This document shows, one piece after another, positions 32,025 to 36,873 of a stretch of 36,873 nucleotides of DNA. The DNA lies in the NCBI GenBank assembly GCA_029262875.1, contig JAJCYO010000063.1, positions 1 to 36,873 of the forward strand, in the 5' to 3' direction. The stretch's first letter is position 1. Each line of letters opens with the position of its first letter. The position numbers and the translations under genes were made by a program. The notes beneath the pieces are model-generated. The model was not told the DNA's origin and made no database searches. It was given only the letters and a program-made list of their open reading frames with translations. This DNA is from Flavobacteriales bacterium. GTDB lineage: Bacteria > Bacteroidota > Bacteroidia > Flavobacteriales_E > Vicingaceae.

Positions 32025-34705
32025 TGAATTGGGCTAAATTTCGAAGGTATTTTGCAGCGGGGCTAATCGCTTGCTGTTATCATGTTGCTAACGCTCAATC
32101 ACCAGATGATAAGATAAGCTTAGAGAATCTGAATGTAAAATACCTTGAGCATTTAACTAAAATTGGAATAGATAGTGTACGTATTGCTCATGGGTTAACC
32201 ACTTTAGGTAATGACTCTATGCTGTACAATGCAGCACAATACCATGCCCATTATTTAACAGAGAAAAAAATCTTGAGTCATTTTCAGAATGACCGACCAG
32301 ACACCAAAACACCAACATTACGAGCCCGCTTATTTGGGGCCTTGAGATATGGAGTTGGTGAAAACGTAGCCAAATCGTATTTCAATAAACCCATGCGAGA
32401 TAAAAAAGGGAAAAAATCTATGGCTACAACGTATAGGCAAACCGCCAACGCATTGGTAACAGGGTGGGTGAATTCTCCACCGCATTATGCCAATATGATT
32501 ACGCCCGAATGGCAAGTAACGGGTGTTGCGGTTAGCATTAACCCCGATAAAAAAGAAATTAAAGCTGTTCAGAAATTCGGAAAGGTGATGAACAAATACA
32601 TCTTTGTAGACAATACCGATTTTTTTCCTTATTCCACTTGGAAACAAGATAAGTTAGTGACCAGTTTTGATGAGGTGGAAAAAACACCACATGATGGTGG
32701 CCATGCTTACAAAACAAAACATGGTGAAAGAAATTCTCCTGAATGTAAAGAGTGTTACGAAATAACAAACAATGCGGAAGAAATTAGTTTAGAAAATGTA
32801 AAAGGAAAAATGATTATTGAAACGGAAGATGTCCGTTCCATGTTTAAATTATTGAACAACCGTAAAGATGGATTAGCCATTGAAATTGTGCTCTATGAGC
32901 CATATGACTGTAATAATCCTGCTTATTATACAGATCCGAGTAGGAGAAACGAACAGTGTATTTATTCCGGTCAAATTTTAAAACCTGTATTTAAGAAAGA
33001 TTTGAAAAAAGGATTTCGATCTAAACGCAATTGGTTCGGTAGAATTAAAAAGGATGATAAAGTAAAAAGGTTCAAATACAATTTAGGGAAATTGCCTAAG
33101 AAAATTCCGTCTTATTACGAAACCAATTTGGTGGTGATCCAAAAAGGTAAAGTATGCAGGATTATGCACTTAAATGGTTTTTGTGTCGATCCCAACTTGA
33201 AAGTTGACTTGGGACAATTGGTATTGGAAGATTTTGTACATGAGTTTCCTATTCCACCAATCAAAGACCTAATACCAGAAGTGGATAAAAAATCCATCAT
33301 CTTTATTGTTCCTTTTGAGCGTGGCAGGTCTGATTATGATTACAGCGATGTAAAACCAATGATAGACACCTTGACCTTTGATAAATTTGATGTTCAAAAA
33401 ATTGGAATAAAAGCGTTTACCTCCATTGAAGGAACGGAAGCCATCAATAAAAATTTACAACTGAAAAGAGCCAACAGCATTGTTGGTGCCATCGAAAAAG
33501 AACAGAAAAAGGAAATTCCAAACACCATAGCATCTATGCCAAATTGGGACATGTTCCACCAACAAATTAAAGAACATAAAGCGTTAAATGCACTTAAAGG
33601 AAAATCAGAAGAAGAAATAATTACTCAACTGAAACAGAAAGAGTATGTGGAAGAAATAGAAGCTTTTTTAGCCCCGCAAAGAAGAGCAGAAATTACCATG
33701 AACATTGTAACGGTGATTACCGAAGCCAATAAGGAGGATTATTTGGGACATCAGTTTAAAACCTTAATTAAGACTATTTTAGAAACGTATCAGAAAAAGA
33801 AAGTAATTACAGTTGATATTCGTAAAATGGTGAAAGAGTTGGAGCAACTCCAAAATTACATTTGTTACCATGTTGAAAAAGGAGACTTAAGCAAAGACTT
33901 ATTGGAAAAAATAAAAGTCCCCAACAACGTTTTGTTTAACAGTTTAAAGTTAAATGAGCTTTGGTTAGAATCTAAGTACGACAAAGATTACTGGAAAGAT
34001 GAAGCGAGAATGTTGTTGCTCTATAACAGACTAAAAGTAGAAGCTTTTGACAATAAATCTGATGAATTATCTACCTACAATTTTTGCATGATGTATACCA
34101 ACCTATGGAAACGCTTAATGGTAGATAAAGGACAACCAAAACCATCCGAAGTAGACCCTTTAGTGACCTCTTTAATTGGTCTCGATAAAAGGCCAGACAA
34201 AGTGAGTAAAGAAAAGTTGGATACCCTATTGTTTAATTTTAATGCAAAAGCAGTTCCATATTATTTTAAAAATGGTGAATACCAAGAAGTAAAAGAAAGA
34301 ATAAAAGAGGGCTGTGAAGTAATTCTTAGTTTTTACCAGAAAAATGGGATTGATGAAGAAACTGCATTTAAGTTGGCTAAATATTTTATGAGCTATAAAG
34401 AATACGGCTTGGCGTATAACGTAATGTTGCCCTTTGTTCATAAAGATGAACCTCACCATGGAATCCTGATGTTATTTGCTAAATTGAGCTTTGAACACCC
34501 TCAAGAACATCCTAAAAGCACGTATGCAGATTGGCTGATTAAAATCTCTGGCATTCTAACTCGTGAAGAGTGGTGTCCGTTATTTGTTGGACCCTGCAAC
34601 ATTAGTTTTCAGGTATTTGATAAAGAAAAGTTAAGAGATCGTTATTGTGACATTTGCGGAGATTATACCAATTACGCTAAAATGCTTCCGCTCACTTCCG
34701 AATAA
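32024..34705 (+). CDS. CAP-domain protein with OmpA-like domain and long helical C-terminus
   Basis: An 893-residue exported protein with a signal peptide (about 1-25, ending ANAQS). Next is a CAP/SCP/PR-1 domain (about 35-195): YHAHYLTEKKILSHFQ, GVGENVAKSYF, and WVNSPPHYANMITPEWQVTGVAV are the family signatures. A central region holds NRKDG and cysteine-containing segments. An OmpA-like unit follows (about 420-510: IFIVPFERGRSDYDYSD, AFTSIEGTEAINKNLQ, KRANSIV); it lacks the usual closing NRRVE, though RRAEITM near 570 could serve. The last 320 residues are helical and end in a cysteine cluster (CPLFVGPC and CDICGDY). CAP proteins bind lipids or act as adhesins and some are peptidases; none of this is shown here. 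It ends the caspase/M48/OmpA operon. A CAP-OmpA fusion is uncommon. Confidence 0.85.
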   Translation: MNWAKFRRYFAAGLIACCYHVANAQSPDDKISLENLNVKYLEHLTKIGIDSVRIAHGLTTLGNDSMLYNAAQYHAHYLTEKKILSHFQNDRPDTKTPTLRARLFGALRYGVGENVAKSYFNKPMRDKKGKKSMATTYRQTANALVTGWVNSPPHYANMITPEWQVTGVAVSINPDKKEIKAVQKFGKVMNKYIFVDNTDFFPYSTWKQDKLVTSFDEVEKTPHDGGHAYKTKHGERNSPECKECYEITNNAEEISLENVKGKMIIETEDVRSMFKLLNNRKDGLAIEIVLYEPYDCNNPAYYTDPSRRNEQCIYSGQILKPVFKKDLKKGFRSKRNWFGRIKKDDKVKRFKYNLGKLPKKIPSYYETNLVVIQKGKVCRIMHLNGFCVDPNLKVDLGQLVLEDFVHEFPIPPIKDLIPEVDKKSIIFIVPFERGRSDYDYSDVKPMIDTLTFDKFDVQKIGIKAFTSIEGTEAINKNLQLKRANSIVGAIEKEQKKEIPNTIASMPNWDMFHQQIKEHKALNALKGKSEEEIITQLKQKEYVEEIEAFLAPQRRAEITMNIVTVITEANKEDYLGHQFKTLIKTILETYQKKKVITVDIRKMVKELEQLQNYICYHVEKGDLSKDLLEKIKVPNNVLFNSLKLNELWLESKYDKDYWKDEARMLLLYNRLKVEAFDNKSDELSTYNFCMMYTNLWKRLMVDKGQPKPSEVDPLVTSLIGLDKRPDKVSKEKLDTLLFNFNAKAVPYYFKNGEYQEVKERIKEGCEVILSFYQKNGIDEETAFKLAKYFMSYKEYGLAYNVMLPFVHKDEPHHGILMLFAKLSFEHPQEHPKSTYADWLIKISGILTREEWCPLFVGPCNISFQVFDKEKLRDRYCDICGDYTNYAKMLPLTSE

Positions 34706-34757
34706 ATCTAACTAAATAAAGAAACTATATTGCTTGCCTAACCTAATAAGGTAATAA

Positions 34758-34773
34758 GAAATCACGAGATTTC
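34758..34773. repeat. Small inverted repeat GAAATC-ACGA-GATTTC
   Basis: A perfect six-base inverted repeat with a four-base loop, 52 bases after the CAP gene and 88 before the SprB-repeat gene. It lacks a following T-tract, so it is a poor intrinsic terminator. It could be a weak terminator or an operator for the downstream gene. Confidence 0.3.
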
Positions 34774-34860
34774 CCATGTGAAAAAACATCCATAAAAATG
34801 AAGTAAATCATATTTGAAACATAAGGGACCATGTAATTTAGTCGTATAAATGGTTTGGTT

Positions 34861-36873
34861 ATGAAAAACAAGGATTCAGTATTGCCTCATTTAATTATTT
34901 TATTGGTATTATTTTTTTTCGGATGGAATGGAGCAGCCGCTCAATTAGATTCATGTGATGCTAATGTCCCGTACAATTACGTAGATTTAACAGGTCAGCC
35001 ACAAGGGCAATGGATTTCACCTGTTCATTCGAGACAAGGGAACTGCTGTGGAACAAGTTCTCCAGATAATTGTACTTCATTTGAGGTCATATTAGATAGT
35101 AATGCCGCAGCATTAAGTTTCGATTTTTATTCTGGAGCTGTTCCACCGGGTTCCATGTTTTTTCAAATAGATTGTGGACCGCAGTTGTCTGTGGGAGAAG
35201 TGATATGCCTCTCTGGTATTGGACCACATAGAATTACTTTTTGCAAACCTGGAAACAATCAAAATGAATACATTATAAAATCTATTGCAAAACCCACCTT
35301 CCCTCAAGATGATACCATTAGGGGAGGTTGCAGTTTAGATATTGGTGTTTTAGGTTTTGACCTATCAACTATAACATGGACTTCAGTTTTCCCTGGGGTT
35401 CAGGGAGATTATGATACTTTACTAAGTTGTACAAACAATTGTGACCTAACCACCTTTACACCATCTTCTTCTTCTCCACCATTCATTGATTTTCAAGTTT
35501 GTGGTTTTCCACAGGCCGATGAGTGTGGTTATATTCTAACATTATGTGATACGTTTAGAGTTTACACGATGGATTCGTTGTTGGGAAGCGTTACACCAAA
35601 CCCAGGTACATTTTGCCAATTAGGTGCTGGTAGTGGAGTTACACTTAATGCATCAGCAACTGGCGGTAATGGTATTTATAATTATACTTGGTATGATTCC
35701 TTGGGAGTATTAGTAGGAACAGGACCGAGTTATTTTGCTACTTCTCAACAAACATATACAGTAGAGGTGAACGATGGTTTGTCTAGCTCTAAGTGCGCTG
35801 CTAATTATTTGAGTGTTCCAGTTGTGGAGACCTCAGAACCAATTGTAGATGCTGGTGCAGACCAGTTATTGTGTCCTGATATAAACGAAGTTAATTTAAC
35901 AGGGACGTTAACCTATGCTTCGGGATCATATTGGAGCGGAGGAAATGGTACTTTTTCCCCAGATTCTTCATATTTATTATGTAATTATACACCAACGCCA
36001 GCTGAAATAGCTTCAGGACTGTTAGAACTTTACTTGACATCTACTGGAGCAGGAGGTTCATGTCCGAATGTAACCGATACTGTTCAAATTAGTTTTCCAG
36101 CTCCAATTGAAATACAATTAACCGATACAGCTTTATTATGTAATGATGACATGGCAGTATTAAACCCAACAATAACAGGGGGAATAACATCCTACAATTA
36201 TTTGTGGAGCAATGGGCAATCCTCAACATCAATTAATGTAGGCGAAGGAAATTATTGCTTAACAATTACAGATGCTTTAGGGTGTGTGAAGGATACATGT
36301 GTTAATGTAACGGTTCCTAATCAATTGGTAGTAGGAATGAGCAGCAACTCTGCAACAACGAATGGAGGGACGGATGGTGATGCTACGGCCGTAGTATCTG
36401 GTGGAACTTCCCCATATAGTTACTTGTGGAACCCTGGAGGGGGAACCACTTCAACAATTACTGGTTTAGGTTATGGAATTTATACTGTTACTGTTACGGA
36501 TGATAATGGGTGCACGGTGGAAGGAAGTGTAGTGGTGAATGAACCAAGATGTTTAGGATTTGGTGTATCTACAACGGTTGATACTTTGTTGTGCTACACA
36601 GATACAACTGCCACAGCAACTGCGAACCCCGTTGGAGGGACCATTCCTTATGTCTATTTATGGAACGATCCTTTTAATCAAACAACTCAGTCCATTACGA
36701 ATTTGGCTGGAGGGTTATACAGTGTTGTTATAACTGATAGTAATGGTTGTTTTGCCGTTGCCACAGCAAATATCGTTGAGCCAAATCAGTTGGTGAATTC
36801 GATTACATCCTCTAATGTATCGGTTGTGGGAGGAAATGATGGTTCCGCAACTGCTAATCCCTTTGGAGGAACT
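34861..36873 (+). CDS. SprB-repeat surface protein (3' end beyond window)
   Basis: The first 671 residues of a larger exported protein; the frame is open to the window edge. The signal peptide (about 1-28) ends GAAAQ. A cysteine-rich N-terminal domain (about 30-240, with GQWISPVHSRQGNCCGTSSP) is followed by Ig/PKD-like units (about 245-410), then SprB-type repeats from about 415. Three full repeats and the start of a fourth are seen, each with (T)GG...Y.YLW..G..T..I..L..G.Y.VTVTD..GC. Such repeats build the SprB gliding adhesin of Flavobacterium and similar T9SS cargo. A C-terminal sorting domain is expected outside the window. It is separated by 155 bases from the CAP gene, so it is probably its own unit. 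No clear -7 box was found. Confidence 0.88.
   Translation, partial: MKNKDSVLPHLIILLVLFFFGWNGAAAQLDSCDANVPYNYVDLTGQPQGQWISPVHSRQGNCCGTSSPDNCTSFEVILDSNAAALSFDFYSGAVPPGSMFFQIDCGPQLSVGEVICLSGIGPHRITFCKPGNNQNEYIIKSIAKPTFPQDDTIRGGCSLDIGVLGFDLSTITWTSVFPGVQGDYDTLLSCTNNCDLTTFTPSSSSPPFIDFQVCGFPQADECGYILTLCDTFRVYTMDSLLGSVTPNPGTFCQLGAGSGVTLNASATGGNGIYNYTWYDSLGVLVGTGPSYFATSQQTYTVEVNDGLSSSKCAANYLSVPVVETSEPIVDAGADQLLCPDINEVNLTGTLTYASGSYWSGGNGTFSPDSSYLLCNYTPTPAEIASGLLELYLTSTGAGGSCPNVTDTVQISFPAPIEIQLTDTALLCNDDMAVLNPTITGGITSYNYLWSNGQSSTSINVGEGNYCLTITDALGCVKDTCVNVTVPNQLVVGMSSNSATTNGGTDGDATAVVSGGTSPYSYLWNPGGGTTSTITGLGYGIYTVTVTDDNGCTVEGSVVVNEPRCLGFGVSTTVDTLLCYTDTTATATANPVGGTIPYVYLWNDPFNQTTQSITNLAGGLYSVVITDSNGCFAVATANIVEPNQLVNSITSSNVSVVGGNDGSATANPFGGT

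Overview
The window looks like a chromosomal segment of a Bacteroidota bacterium, probably Flavobacteriales-like. The DNA is AT-rich. Secreted proteins end in type A and type B sorting domains of the type IX secretion system (T9SS). There is a PorP/SprF-like gene, SprB-type repeats and PD40/OmpA envelope proteins. Promoters carry the Bacteroidota -7 box TAnnTTTG, and starts lack Shine-Dalgarno sites. I see no tRNA, rRNA, CRISPR array, transposase or phage integration gene.

Layout. (1) 1-4066, minus strand: a three-gene signalling module of a propeller-sensor SpoIIE/PP2C phosphatase, a SiaB-like kinase and a SiaC-like phosphoprotein, the last cut by the window edge. (2) 4417-14785, plus strand: a T9SS cargo operon of a 2412-residue HYR-repeat protein with a type B sorting domain, a PorP/SprF partner and a PD40-PKD-OmpA protein, joined by ATGA and TAATG overlaps. 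(3) 14854-16249: a secreted protein of unknown function and an orphan SiaC-like protein. (4) 16303-18021, minus strand: a collagen-like (Gly-X-Y) protein with a peptidase S74 chaperone tail. (5) 18337-22326: a lipoprotein gene followed by SiaB-like, SiaC-like and TPR-PP2C genes. (6) 22519-23823: a seven-bladed propeller protein with a type A sorting domain. (7) 23915-34705: a tightly packed set encoding an unknown secreted protein, a WD40-caspase, an M48-like metallopeptidase with TPRs, a PD40-OmpA-TPR protein and a CAP-OmpA protein. (8) 34861 to the end: the N-terminal part of an SprB-repeat surface protein.

How they fit. In Pseudomonas, SiaA (phosphatase), SiaB (kinase) and SiaC (phosphorylated on Thr68) form a switch controlling aggregation through the diguanylate cyclase SiaD. 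Here two SiaABC-like modules and a third SiaC paralogue lie among surface and adhesion-type proteins, with no visible SiaD.

The strongest new signal is regulatory. An identical 12-base element, TTGACTACTGAT, lies exactly 40 bases upstream of a TAnnTTTG box in front of three transcription units: the collagen-like gene, the lipoprotein-SiaB-SiaC-PP2C operon and the propeller/type A cargo gene. This predicts one regulon linking a partner-switch pathway to two exported proteins. The caspase/M48/OmpA/CAP operon is a second candidate for an undescribed envelope system.
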